Part shown: positions 47,649 to 55,239 of the stretch, piece after piece
Numbering within the stretch: the first letter of the stretch is position 1
How the letters are laid out: every line of letters begins with the position of its first letter
Assembly: GCF_002102265.1 (NCBI RefSeq)
Contig: NZ_LQPG01000004.1
Location: 1-60,985, forward strand
Source: Mycolicibacter longobardus
Lineage (GTDB): Bacteria; Actinomycetota; Actinomycetes; Mycobacteriales; Mycobacteriaceae
DNA length: 60,985 nucleotides
Direction: 5' to 3'
Notes under the pieces: generated by a model
What the model was told of the DNA's origin: nothing
The model's input: only the letters and a program-made list of their open reading frames with translations
Database searches by the model: none
Made by a program: the position numbers and the translations under genes

Positions 47649-48583
47649 ACTACGTTGGTCAGGGGCTGCCCGTCGCGCAGCCGACGGCAGTTGTCGACGG
47701 CCGCAGCCAGATAGCGCCGCATGGTGTCGGCGGTGTACCAGCTGACATGCGGCGTCAGCACCACGTTCTCCAACCCGATCAGCGGATTGTCCGCGGTGAC
47801 CGGCTCGACGGCGAACACGTCCAGCCCCGCTCCGGCCAGCCTGCCGCTGCGCAGCGCGTCGGCCAGTGCGGCCTCGTCGACGATGGGTCCGCGCGCGGTG
47901 TTGACCAGCACCGCCTCGGGTTTCATGCGCGCCAACGCGGCCCGGTCGATCAGACCCTCGGTGGCGTTGGTGAGGGGCACGTGCAGCGAGACGATGTCGA
48001 CTGCGGCCAGCAGTTCCGGCAGTGGCCGCCATCCGGGGGTGCCGTCGTCGCGGGTGCTGGTGTGCAGTACCTGCGCACCCATGGCGGCCACGATCCCGGC
48101 CACCCGCTGCGCGATGCTGCCGAAACCGACCAGGCCGACTGTGCAGCCGCCGATGTCGCGGCAGTGCTCACCGAGCGTGGGATCGGTCGGCCAACCGCGT
48201 ACCTCACGGGTCGCGCGATCCAGCGGCAGCAGCCGGCGCAGCACGGCGAGCATCAGCAACACGGTGCCCTCGGCCACCGAGGCGGCATTGGCGCCGGGCA
48301 TATTGGCGACCGCGATGCCGCGCTGGGTCGCGACGTCGACGTCGATGGTGTTGATGCCGACGCCGAGCTTGTGCACCAGCCGCAGCCGCGGGCCGCTGCG
48401 CAGATCGTCGCCCGAGAGCGGTCGCAGCACGTGCCAGATCACCTCGGCCTCGGCGAGCTGGCGGCGGAAGGTGGCGTCATCGTCGGCGGCGCACCATCGG
48501 ATGTCCAGCCAATCGGACTCGGGCGCAACGAATTCCTCGACCTTGGGGCCGGGAACGAAGTGCGCCAGGACCCGCACGGTCAC
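47627..48583 (-). CDS. D-isomer specific 2-hydroxyacid dehydrogenase
   Basis: 318 residues. The NAD-binding motif is GLVGFGSIAQRVAG. The catalytic Arg/Glu region is VNTARGPIVDEAALADALRSGRL and the histidine is in LTPHVSWYT. It interconverts a 2-oxoacid and a D-2-hydroxyacid. GTG at 48583 overlaps the TGA of the TetR gene by four bases and has GAGGAGC upstream. It lies between the TetR regulator and fadE6, so all three form one leftward operon. Confidence 0.9.
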   Translation of the reverse strand: MTVRVLAHFVPGPKVEEFVAPESDWLDIRWCAADDDATFRRQLAEAEVIWHVLRPLSGDDLRSGPRLRLVHKLGVGINTIDVDVATQRGIAVANMPGANAASVAEGTVLLMLAVLRRLLPLDRATREVRGWPTDPTLGEHCRDIGGCTVGLVGFGSIAQRVAGIVAAMGAQVLHTSTRDDGTPGWRPLPELLAAVDIVSLHVPLTNATEGLIDRAALARMKPEAVLVNTARGPIVDEAALADALRSGRLAGAGLDVFAVEPVTADNPLIGLENVVLTPHVSWYTADTMRRYLAAAVDNCRRLRDGQPLTNVVNQPTGC

Positions 48584-49218
48584 CGCTCCTCGGTGTAGAT
48601 GGCCCGATAGAACACGTTGGCCAGCGTGCGGATACAGGCCTCGTCATCCGGGCCGGCGCCGTCGCGGGGCGTGGCGAGCTGGACGTAGCAGAACTGGTTG
48701 AGCATCGACACGATCGCCACCGCGAGCAGCTCCGGGTCATCGTCGGCGCAGTAGCCCTCGGCCTGGGCGCGCTTCACCGTCTCGGTGATGTGCCCGACCG
48801 GGACCGCGCAGATGTCCGCCCAATACCGGGCGAAGTCCTCGTTGACCATCGCCAGCTGCGAGACGCCGACCATCTCGGCCAGCCGATTGCGATAGGTGTG
48901 CCAGTGCGCGGCGGTGGCCTGCTCGATTCGCTCCCGGTTGGACAGGCCGTGCCGCACCACACTGGATGCCCGCTGCCCGGCCTCGTCGCGGAAGCGCAGC
49001 GCCCACTGTCGGACCATCGCTTCCTTGGAGTCGTAATAGTTGTAGAACGACGCCGCCGATCGGCCGGCCTCGGCCGTGATGTCGGCGATGGTGGTGGCCA
49101 GGACACCCTTGCGGGCTATCACCGCGCGCGCGGCCGCGTCGATCGCCGCCTGGGTGCGCCGGCCCCGGTGCGTGGGCAACGGGTCGCGGTGACCGGGTTG
49201 CTCGGGGGCAGTCGACAA
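48580..49218 (-). CDS. TetR family regulator (Rv0273c-like)
   Basis: 212 residues. N-terminal TetR HTH: TTIADITAEAGRSAASFYNYYDSKEA. The rest is an all-helical ligand domain. The start appears to be TTG at 49218, because AGGAAG lies nine bases upstream and no ATG or GTG occurs before the HTH. A perfect 22-bp inverted repeat lies between it and the divergent VOC gene. It probably represses both and, through a half-site, fadE6. Confidence 0.86.
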   Translation of the reverse strand: MSTAPEQPGHRDPLPTHRGRRTQAAIDAAARAVIARKGVLATTIADITAEAGRSAASFYNYYDSKEAMVRQWALRFRDEAGQRASSVVRHGLSNRERIEQATAAHWHTYRNRLAEMVGVSQLAMVNEDFARYWADICAVPVGHITETVKRAQAEGYCADDDPELLAVAIVSMLNQFCYVQLATPRDGAGPDDEACIRTLANVFYRAIYTEER

Positions 49219-49255
49219 CGAATCTGACTTCCTGTCGCGGTGGTCTGGATCAAAG

Positions 49256-49277
49256 CTGAATCTGATGTTAGATTCAG
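49256..49277. promoter_or_regulatory. TetR operator between the regulator and VOC genes
   Basis: CTGAATCT-GATGTT-AGATTCAG, perfect 8-bp arms and a 6-base centre, 38 bases before the TetR start and 31 before the VOC start. A GAATCTGA half-repeat also lies right at the TetR start. Confidence 0.75.
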
Positions 49278-49307
49278 TTTCGGATCTTGACCAGAGGAGC
49301 CGCCGAA

Positions 49308-49883
49308 ATGATCAAGCCGCACGGTGTCAACACCGAATTCGAGATCAGCGGGATCAACCACGTGGCGATGGTGTGCTCGGACATGGAACGCACCGTCGAC
49401 TTCTACAGCAACATCCTGGGCATGCCCCTGATCAAGTCGCTCGACCTGCCCGCGGGTATCGGTCAGCACTTCTTCTTCGATGCCGGCAACGGCGACTGCG
49501 TGGCCTTCTTCTGGTTCCGCGACGCTCCGGACGGCGTGCCCGGTATCTCCGCGCCGGCCGCCATACCCGGCATCGGTGAGATCACCAGCGCGGTGAGCAC
49601 GCTCAACCACCTGGCCTTCCATGTGCCGGCCGACAAGTTCGACGCCTACCGGAAGCGGCTGAAGGAGAAGGGTGTCCGGGTCGGCCCGGTCCTCAACCAC
49701 GACGAGTCCGAGTGGCAGGCGAGTCCGACGTTGCATCCGGGTGTATATGTTCGCTCGTTCTACTTCCAGGACCCAGACGGAATCACGCTGGAATTCGCCT
49801 GCTGGACCAAGGAATTCACCGGCGACGAAAAGCACGTCACGCCGAAGACCGCAGCCGACAGGCGAGTCCCGGCCAGTACTTAG
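49308..49883 (+). CDS. VOC family (glyoxalase/dioxygenase-like) protein
   Basis: 191 residues with two beta-alpha-beta-beta-beta repeats: NHVAMVCSDMERTVDFYSNILGMP and later LNHLAFHVPADKFDAYRKRL, ending SFYFQDPDGITLEFACW. The metal ligands are the likely H26 region, H103 region and the final glutamate. Matches Rv0274 in place. It may be a lyase, epimerase or dioxygenase; substrate unknown. ATG at 49308 with GAGGAG nine bases upstream. Its TAG overlaps the convergent TetR TAA. Confidence 0.88.
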   Translation: MIKPHGVNTEFEISGINHVAMVCSDMERTVDFYSNILGMPLIKSLDLPAGIGQHFFFDAGNGDCVAFFWFRDAPDGVPGISAPAAIPGIGEITSAVSTLNHLAFHVPADKFDAYRKRLKEKGVRVGPVLNHDESEWQASPTLHPGVYVRSFYFQDPDGITLEFACWTKEFTGDEKHVTPKTAADRRVPAST

Positions 49884-50527
49884 TCCCGGTACAGTGCGGG
49901 GTCGGTGAGCCTGTCCAGCAGCGCGGTCAGGTGCTCGACCAATCGTTCCGGTTTGAACCGCACTTCGCCGGCCAGCCAGGCGCTGATCGTCTGGGCGACC
50001 CCGCCGACGACAAAGTGTCCGGCGGCCCTGATCCGGTCGTTCTCCGGCAGGCGCAACGCGGCGCCGGCGTGCTGACCGGACAGCATCGCCAGCAGGGCGC
50101 TGGATTCCACCCGCTTGCGCACCACGACCGCGTTGCTCAGATGTACACCGAACAGCAGACGTCCGATCCGGGCGTCACCGGCGATGGTCCGCACGATGTT
50201 GGCGATACCGGCCCGGGTCTGCTGATCGGACGGCGCCGACCTCACGATCGACTGGGTCTTGGCTGCCAGGTCACCGATCACCGAGTCGAACACCGCGCTG
50301 ACGAACTCGTCCTTGTCGGCGAAGCTCTCGTAGAAGTAGCGAGCGGTCAGCCCGGCCTGCCGGCAGACGCTGCGGATGGTCAACTCGGCGAACTGCGGCA
50401 CGTCGGCCCCGAGCAGGTCGAGCCCCGCTTCCAGTAACCGGGCCCGCCGGGAGGCCTGGCGGTCGACGGCGTCCACCCCGCCGTAGGAGCGCGTGCCCGA
50501 TTCGTTGGCGGAAGCCATGGCCACCAT
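49880..50527 (-). CDS. TetR family regulator (Rv0275c-like)
   Basis: 215 residues. HTH: LTIRSVCRQAGLTARYFYESFADKDEF. The C-terminal part is a helical ligand domain (HFVVGGVAQTISAWLAGEV). ATG at 50527; an ATG at 50518 is possible and neither has a strong ribosome site. It is 24 bases downstream of the hydrolase gene's stop on the same strand, which suggests cotranscription and a regulatory link. Confidence 0.85.
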   Translation of the reverse strand: MVAMASANESGTRSYGGVDAVDRQASRRARLLEAGLDLLGADVPQFAELTIRSVCRQAGLTARYFYESFADKDEFVSAVFDSVIGDLAAKTQSIVRSAPSDQQTRAGIANIVRTIAGDARIGRLLFGVHLSNAVVVRKRVESSALLAMLSGQHAGAALRLPENDRIRAAGHFVVGGVAQTISAWLAGEVRFKPERLVEHLTALLDRLTDPALYRD

Positions 50528-50551
50528 CTTGGCACCGCGACAGAAGCCGGG

Positions 50552-51460
50552 CTAGGAGGCGTGACTGTCGAACCAGTCGAGGGCCACCTCGGGATGCTCG
50601 CCGAAGTAGTTGTAGCCGTCGAAGCGCCGGGTGGTGCCCTCGATCCAGTGCAGCTTCTTCTCGGTCGCGGGGATGGCGTCGTAGATCGCCTGCACGTCTT
50701 CCGGGCGGGTCATGGTGTCGTGGTGCACCTGGGCGACCAGGGTCGGAATCCGAATCGACTTGGCGTACTCGATCGGTGACTGCTCCGCGAGGTGGAAGCC
50801 GGTACGGGCGAACACCTCTTGGTCGAAGCGCGCGTAGCCGTCGGGAATGTCGTTGTCCCGCACGAAATTCTCGATGATCGGGTCCGCCGACACCGGCTGC
50901 AGCAGGATCAGCGATTTGATGTGCTCGAACTCCTCGGGGTGCTTGGCCATGGCGACGCAGGTCGAGTCGCCACCCAGGCAGACGCTGAGCAGGAACGTCT
51001 CCATGGCCGCGGTGTCCGGCCGTGATCTGGCGTAGCGCACCGAGCCGATGACGTCCTGGTACTCCACCAGGCCGATCCCGGTGCTGGCTCGGGATCCGCT
51101 TTCGCCGTGATTGCTCAGGTCGTAGCACAGGATGTTGTAGCCGGCGTCGTGCAGCGCCTTGTATTCGGGGAGGAAGTTCACCTCGAAGCCGCCCAGCCCG
51201 CCGAATTCCGGCAGGTGGCCGGGGTAGCCGTACCGGTTCCCGGGCAGGAAGTGATTGTGGATGATCAGCTTCTGCGAGTCGGCCGGAATGAACCAGCCGC
51301 GCAGTTCGACCCCGTCCGTGGAGGGAAACGAAACCTCCTCGAACGCCAGCCCCACCTCGCCGGGGTCGCGCAGTAGCGGGGCGCGCCGGCCCGCTGTCGT
51401 GCCGGTCACCCACATGTCCACAAAGCCGTCGAATGCCTGCTGTTGTTCGTTGCTTGTCAT
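50552..51460 (-). CDS. Alpha/beta hydrolase with apparent cysteine nucleophile
   Basis: 302 residues of the alpha/beta hydrolase fold (GWFIPADSQKLIIHNHFLPG, YDLSNHGESG). The nucleophile elbow reads S159-V-C161-L-G-G, so cysteine replaces the usual serine, as in dienelactone hydrolases. A late Asp/His pair may be in AQVHHDTM and HWIEGTTRRFDGYNYFGEHPE. ATG at 51460. Substrate unknown; divergent from an XRE regulator with a 104-base gap. Confidence 0.82.
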   Translation of the reverse strand: MTSNEQQQAFDGFVDMWVTGTTAGRRAPLLRDPGEVGLAFEEVSFPSTDGVELRGWFIPADSQKLIIHNHFLPGNRYGYPGHLPEFGGLGGFEVNFLPEYKALHDAGYNILCYDLSNHGESGSRASTGIGLVEYQDVIGSVRYARSRPDTAAMETFLLSVCLGGDSTCVAMAKHPEEFEHIKSLILLQPVSADPIIENFVRDNDIPDGYARFDQEVFARTGFHLAEQSPIEYAKSIRIPTLVAQVHHDTMTRPEDVQAIYDAIPATEKKLHWIEGTTRRFDGYNYFGEHPEVALDWFDSHAS

Positions 51461-51564
51461 GCCGCCAACGTTAGGCAGGTTCATTCGGGGTAGGGAGTTG
51501 GCGCCTATAGGGGGTACTGGCAGTTCCTGTCTGGACCGCACGGCGTTTCTCTACTGTGAGACAC

Positions 51565-52428
51565 ATGGACATCGGCCAGGACATCAAGGGCTTCCTGATG
51601 ACCCGGCGCGCACGGATAACGCCCGAGCAGGTGGGGTTGCCACCCGGGCGACGACGTCGGGTCCCCGGGCTGCGGCGCGAGGAGGTGGCCCAGCTGGCCG
51701 GAGTCAGCATCGAGTACTACACGCAGATCGAACGCGGCAACGTCGCGGGCGTCTCCGAAGAGGTCCTCGACGCGATCGCCCGGGCATTGCGGCTCACCGA
51801 CGCCGAGGTCTCCCACCTGTTCGATCTGGCCCGGGCCGCCGCCCCCAGAGCCGGCCGGACCCGCCCGGCCCGCCGCGGGGGAGCAACCGTCGCCGACGGG
51901 GTGCAGGCGTTGCTCGACGCGATGGTCGGCGCTCCCGCCGTGGTCCTCAACGGTCACCTCGATGTCGTCGCCGCCAACGCGCTGGGCCGCGCGCTGTACG
52001 CGCCGGTATTCGAGCGGGGCACGGCCACGCCCAACCTGGCTAGATTCATCTTCTTCGATTCGTCGGCCGGATATGTCTTTCCCGACTGGGATTCCGCGGC
52101 CGACGACGCGGTTGCGCTGTTGCGGGCCGAAGGCGCCCGCTCGCCGCACTCGCCGGCCGTCACCGGACTCGTCGGGGAGCTTGCCACCCGTAGCGAACCG
52201 TTCCGTACCCGGTGGGCCGCCCACAATGTCAAGGCGCACTATCACGGAGTCAAGCGATTTCAGCATCCCACCGTGGGAGAACTCTCCTTGACCTACAACG
52301 CTTTTGACGTCAGCGGAACCGACGGGTTGTCGTTGATCGGCTATACCGCCGAACCGCATTCACGCTCCGCCGAAGCGCTGCAGCTGCTCGCCAGCTGGGT
52401 CGCGACCACCGAGTCGCACGGCGTCTGA
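51565..52428 (+). CDS. XRE-family regulator with MmyB-like ligand domain
   Basis: 287 residues. HTH at about 25-75: RRVPGLRREEVAQLAGVSIEYYTQIERG. The C-terminal domain has the MmyB-like pattern (VVLNGHLDVVAANALGRALY, then RFIFFDSSA and ELSLTYNAFDVSGTDGLSLIGYTAEPHS), which in related proteins binds small fatty ligands. ATG at 51565; a GTG at 51556 is possible. It is divergent from the hydrolase gene and likely controls it. Confidence 0.88.
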   Translation: MDIGQDIKGFLMTRRARITPEQVGLPPGRRRRVPGLRREEVAQLAGVSIEYYTQIERGNVAGVSEEVLDAIARALRLTDAEVSHLFDLARAAAPRAGRTRPARRGGATVADGVQALLDAMVGAPAVVLNGHLDVVAANALGRALYAPVFERGTATPNLARFIFFDSSAGYVFPDWDSAADDAVALLRAEGARSPHSPAVTGLVGELATRSEPFRTRWAAHNVKAHYHGVKRFQHPTVGELSLTYNAFDVSGTDGLSLIGYTAEPHSRSAEALQLLASWVATTESHGV

Positions 52429-52452
52429 CTGAAAATCGTGACCTTCAGACAG
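52425..52452 (+). terminator. Hairpin at the end of the XRE regulator gene
   Basis: CTGACTGAA and TTCAGACAG pair with one mismatch around a 10-base loop. The left arm contains the stop codon. The loop contains most of a 15-mer that recurs at 54726-54740. Confidence 0.4.
52430..52444 (+). repeat. 15-bp direct repeat, left copy, flanking the toxin module
   Basis: TGAAAATCGTGACCT occurs here and identically at 54726-54740, on either side of the three-gene module at 52702-54604. It may mark the ends of an inserted cassette or be coincidence. Confidence 0.4.
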
Positions 52453-52701
52453 TGCGGCCGCGGCGCGTGGTCCGGGCGATATCGACCGTCGAGTCGATCG
52501 CACTGGAGACCACCACCGGGATGCTGGTCAGCAATCTTCGGCGGCGCCGAATTACCGCCCAGCGGTGCGACTTTCAGCATGCGATATCGGCCGCGGAGGC
52601 GGTGAGCGCTTTCGTCGCCTGCACTGCTTCTTCCAAGCTCCAGCCGCCGCCGGGCCGGTGGTGAGGTGCGCCAGGAGGGCGTTGGGAATTAGGGTTCGGT
52701 C

Positions 52702-53013
52702 ATGGTGTCGCCGCAGAACGCCGAGACGCTCCGAGTCACCGCTGCGGCGTTGCAGACTGAGGCCGGCTGGTGTGAGTCGTTGGCCGCCACGCTGGCCTCC
52801 AAAGTGTCAACGACCAGTATGGCGTCCTCGCCGCTGTCCAGCGCAGCAGCAGTTGCCGCGGTCAACACTCAAGTAGCGGCAGCGAACGCCAACTGCACGG
52901 CGCGAATGGAGGCCACCGCGGCCAAACTTGCCAACGCAGCGAGCACATATGCCGCGCACGAAACCGAAGCTGCAGCTCGCATGCAAGCTATTGCCCGGCC
53001 CACGGTGTGTTAA
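52702..53013 (+). CDS. EspC-like small type VII secretion substrate/partner
   Basis: 103 residues, two predicted amphipathic helices rich in Ala (about 7-32 and 46-95) around a Ser-rich turn, the shape of EspC/WXG100-like proteins. The C-terminal secretion signal YxxxD/E is present as Y83-A-A-H-E87. There is no Sec signal. ATG at 52702. It stops immediately before the next ATG, so the two are coupled. It probably pairs with the larger protein's N-terminus for export through an ESX system encoded elsewhere. Confidence 0.68.
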   Translation: MVSPQNAETLRVTAAALQTEAGWCESLAATLASKVSTTSMASSPLSSAAAVAAVNTQVAAANANCTARMEATAAKLANAASTYAAHETEAAARMQAIARPTVC

Positions 53014-54084
53014 ATGCCTGCCGCAGCGCCGATATTGACGTTGTCGCAGGTGACAACTCTGGACACCGCGTACCTCCGCGACGCGGCCGATTATTGGGAA
53101 CGCACCGCAAACCTATGGGACGAGACGTTCACCGATGTGCACCGGCGCGTCTCCAACCCTGCCGGGACACCGTGGCAGGGTCCGGGCCAAGAGGGCGCCC
53201 AGCAACGCGCCTACGACGACATGGTGAAGGTGCGTACCCCGGCTGATCAATTGCACCAGGCCAGCGGAATCGCCCGCCGCGGCGACCAGGCATTGCAGTT
53301 CTGTAAGCGCGCGGTGCTCAGCGCAGTGCGCGAAGCCGAGGACGACGGTTTTGACGTCGGTGAGGACTATTCGGTCACCGACCGCTCCCAGGGCGGCTCT
53401 CCTGCGTACCGCGCCGCCCGCCAGACCGCCGCACAGCAGCACGCTTCGTTCATTCGACACAAGGTGGCGGCGCTGGCCGCCAAAGACCACGAAATCGCGA
53501 CCCAGGTCGCCGCCACCGAAGGCCTCGACAAGGTGGTGTTCGACGAACCGGACCACACCGTCCGCCTTGCCGGCTGGGATCGGCCGTTGAGTCCGTGGCC
53601 ACCCGGGCCTCCCCGGGACGATGTGATCGCAGAGGCAACCGACCTGGCAGGCAACCACGTCATCCTCCGGCGCGGCTACTGGAATTCAGATCAGCCGAAC
53701 GGAGGCTGGGGATGGGACAAGGTTTCAGGAAAGCACGGCATAACCAACCCGAACGTGCTCACAGATCTGATCTCGCACAGCGTCCCGAAGATCAAGGAGG
53801 GCAATACCCTCGTATACGAGGTCCCGATCGAGCGCACCGAAGCGCGAGTGCGTCGTCTCGGCCCAATTCGATGGACGGAATTCCACAGGACAGGTGAAAT
53901 TCTGACTATCAGGATTGTCGCTGACATCGGCGAACCACGTCCGGACGTGTATGGCGGAGGACAGAAGGGAGTCATTACGATGTACCCGCTCAAAGGAGGC
54001 AGCGGGGTGATTGACATGGCGCCCGGTTGGACCAAAGTTCCAGAGTGGGTGAACACCCACTTCCCCGTTCCCGATGGCGCTTGA
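53014..54084 (+). CDS. Putative type VII secreted toxin (helical WXG-like N-terminus, C-terminal RNase-like domain)
   Basis: 356 residues. Residues 1-105 are helical with a W54-x-G56 turn (TPWQGPGQEGA), like WXG100/PPE-type export domains. Residues about 125-205 are a linker ending Pro-rich (PLSPWPPGPP). Residues about 210-356 are a compact, different domain with GGWGWDKVSGKHGI, VYEVPIERTE, FHRTGEILTIRIVADIG and GVITMYPLKG. The last pattern resembles BECR-fold (EndoU/colicin-like) RNase toxins. That assignment is by pattern only. Start ATG follows the EspC-like stop directly; the next gene starts inside its end. Confidence 0.62.
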   Translation: MPAAAPILTLSQVTTLDTAYLRDAADYWERTANLWDETFTDVHRRVSNPAGTPWQGPGQEGAQQRAYDDMVKVRTPADQLHQASGIARRGDQALQFCKRAVLSAVREAEDDGFDVGEDYSVTDRSQGGSPAYRAARQTAAQQHASFIRHKVAALAAKDHEIATQVAATEGLDKVVFDEPDHTVRLAGWDRPLSPWPPGPPRDDVIAEATDLAGNHVILRRGYWNSDQPNGGWGWDKVSGKHGITNPNVLTDLISHSVPKIKEGNTLVYEVPIERTEARVRRLGPIRWTEFHRTGEILTIRIVADIGEPRPDVYGGGQKGVITMYPLKGGSGVIDMAPGWTKVPEWVNTHFPVPDGA

Positions 54085-54604
54085 CGTGTCGACCTCGGAA
54101 GTCAGCGAATCACAGCGCAGGTTCGCAACGGAAGTGCTGCAGGGTCTCTTGCAGTACATCCTTGCCGGGAAGCTGCGAGGACCTGACCCCTACGTCGTCT
54201 CTCACGCTTGGACCGAGGGGGCATGGATCTTCCTCGTATACAAAGCCCCGCCATCAGATATCACCTGGGGTCTGGTCAGCGATACTCGGCAGTCGCTCAT
54301 CGACCCTGGGCCATGGCTGTCGCTGGACGAGGCGGTGCGTTACTACTACCTTCTCGCTCTGGAAGAAAATCGACTGTCGGCATCGTTCCGGCACCCAGGT
54401 GATCCAACGACGATCTTGTGGAGCGGAAATCCGGACGACGTGGAACTCCCGATGCACGTCTCGGATATCCCCGACGAGTACCGCTACACGCCACAAGCAG
54501 TGGAAACACCACCGGCCTCCAACAGCCCCACGCCGCCGGAGGGCCGGCCCGAGCCGCGCCGTTACTACGATCCCCGTCGGGTACCGGACCAACCCGAGAG
54601 TTGA
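54074..54604 (+). CDS. Putative immunity protein of the type VII toxin
   Basis: 176 residues, cytoplasmic, no signal peptide. Its ATG lies 11 bases inside the toxin gene, the arrangement expected when immunity must be made with toxin. One composition line here (54121-54180) counts 36 of 60 GC, below the surrounding core genes. Central segments are VVSHAWTEGAWIFLVYKAP and LSLDEAVRYYYLLALEENRL; the last 45 residues are Pro-rich and probably unstructured. I do not recognise the family. The function is inferred from position alone. Confidence 0.55.
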   Translation: MALDVSTSEVSESQRRFATEVLQGLLQYILAGKLRGPDPYVVSHAWTEGAWIFLVYKAPPSDITWGLVSDTRQSLIDPGPWLSLDEAVRYYYLLALEENRLSASFRHPGDPTTILWSGNPDDVELPMHVSDIPDEYRYTPQAVETPPASNSPTPPEGRPEPRRYYDPRRVPDQPES

Positions 54605-54725
54605 ACCGGATACCGCAGCGGCCGCGGCCAGGCGCTCAGCCTGAAGACCCGTTTCGCATTCCGGTGCAGGTAATCCGCCCGCCTGATCATCAAGGTCGAC
54701 GTCATCCGGTCGGTGTAGCGGCACG

Positions 54726-54740
54726 TGAAAATCGTGACCT
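54726..54740 (+). repeat. 15-bp direct repeat, right copy
   Basis: Identical to 52430-52444. It lies in the 184-base gap between the putative immunity gene and the next gene, which otherwise shows no feature. Confidence 0.4.
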
Positions 54741-54788
54741 GCCAATGCCGAGTCGGCACGGAACTTTCTGATAACTTCCTCGATCACC

Positions 54789-55220
54789 ATGATCTTCTTT
54801 GCGAACCGTTTTCGGCGCTCGGCCCGCAACCTGGCCCGCGCGGTGGCCGTGTGCACTGCCGCGGTCATCGCCGCCGGACCGGCATACGCTGACCCGCCGC
54901 TGCTCAACGGCGTCTACCAGGGCGCAGACCAGGAGTTCGCCTGGACGATCGCCACCAGCTGTGGCCCGGCCGAGTGCCACGGGAGCGTGACCAGCAATCA
55001 GGGCTGGACCAGTCCCATGAGCCTGATCGATGGGCACTGGCACTTCAGCGTCACCAAACCGGACGGGGCGATCTGCGCGGACGGCAGCTACGCGCCGACG
55101 ATCATCCGGGTATCGATCGACCCGGTGTCGCTCGGCGGTGTGGTCACGAACAGTTCCAACGGCGAATGCCCGGGAAGTACCTTGGCCTCCAGGCCGTTCC
55201 AGCTGCACCAGCTCGGCTGA
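54789..55220 (+). CDS. Small exported protein of unknown function
   Basis: 143 residues. A Sec signal peptide with an Arg-rich start (NRFRRSARNLAR), a hydrophobic core (AVAVCTAAVIAAG) and a likely cut after A34 (AYA-D). The mature part is about 109 residues with paired cysteines (SCGPAECHG, then AICADG and GECPG) likely forming disulfides, and strand-like repeats. It resembles small mycobacterial secreted proteins but I cannot name it. ATG at 54789. Convergent with the PucR gene. Confidence 0.78.
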   Translation: MIFFANRFRRSARNLARAVAVCTAAVIAAGPAYADPPLLNGVYQGADQEFAWTIATSCGPAECHGSVTSNQGWTSPMSLIDGHWHFSVTKPDGAICADGSYAPTIIRVSIDPVSLGGVVTNSSNGECPGSTLASRPFQLHQLG

Positions 55221-55239
55221 GGCAGAGGCCCCGCGACGC

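Noticed and set aside
52452..52664. A 70-codon frame in the gap before the EspC-like gene
   Set aside because: No ribosome site, no recognisable motif, and codon use unlike the neighbours.
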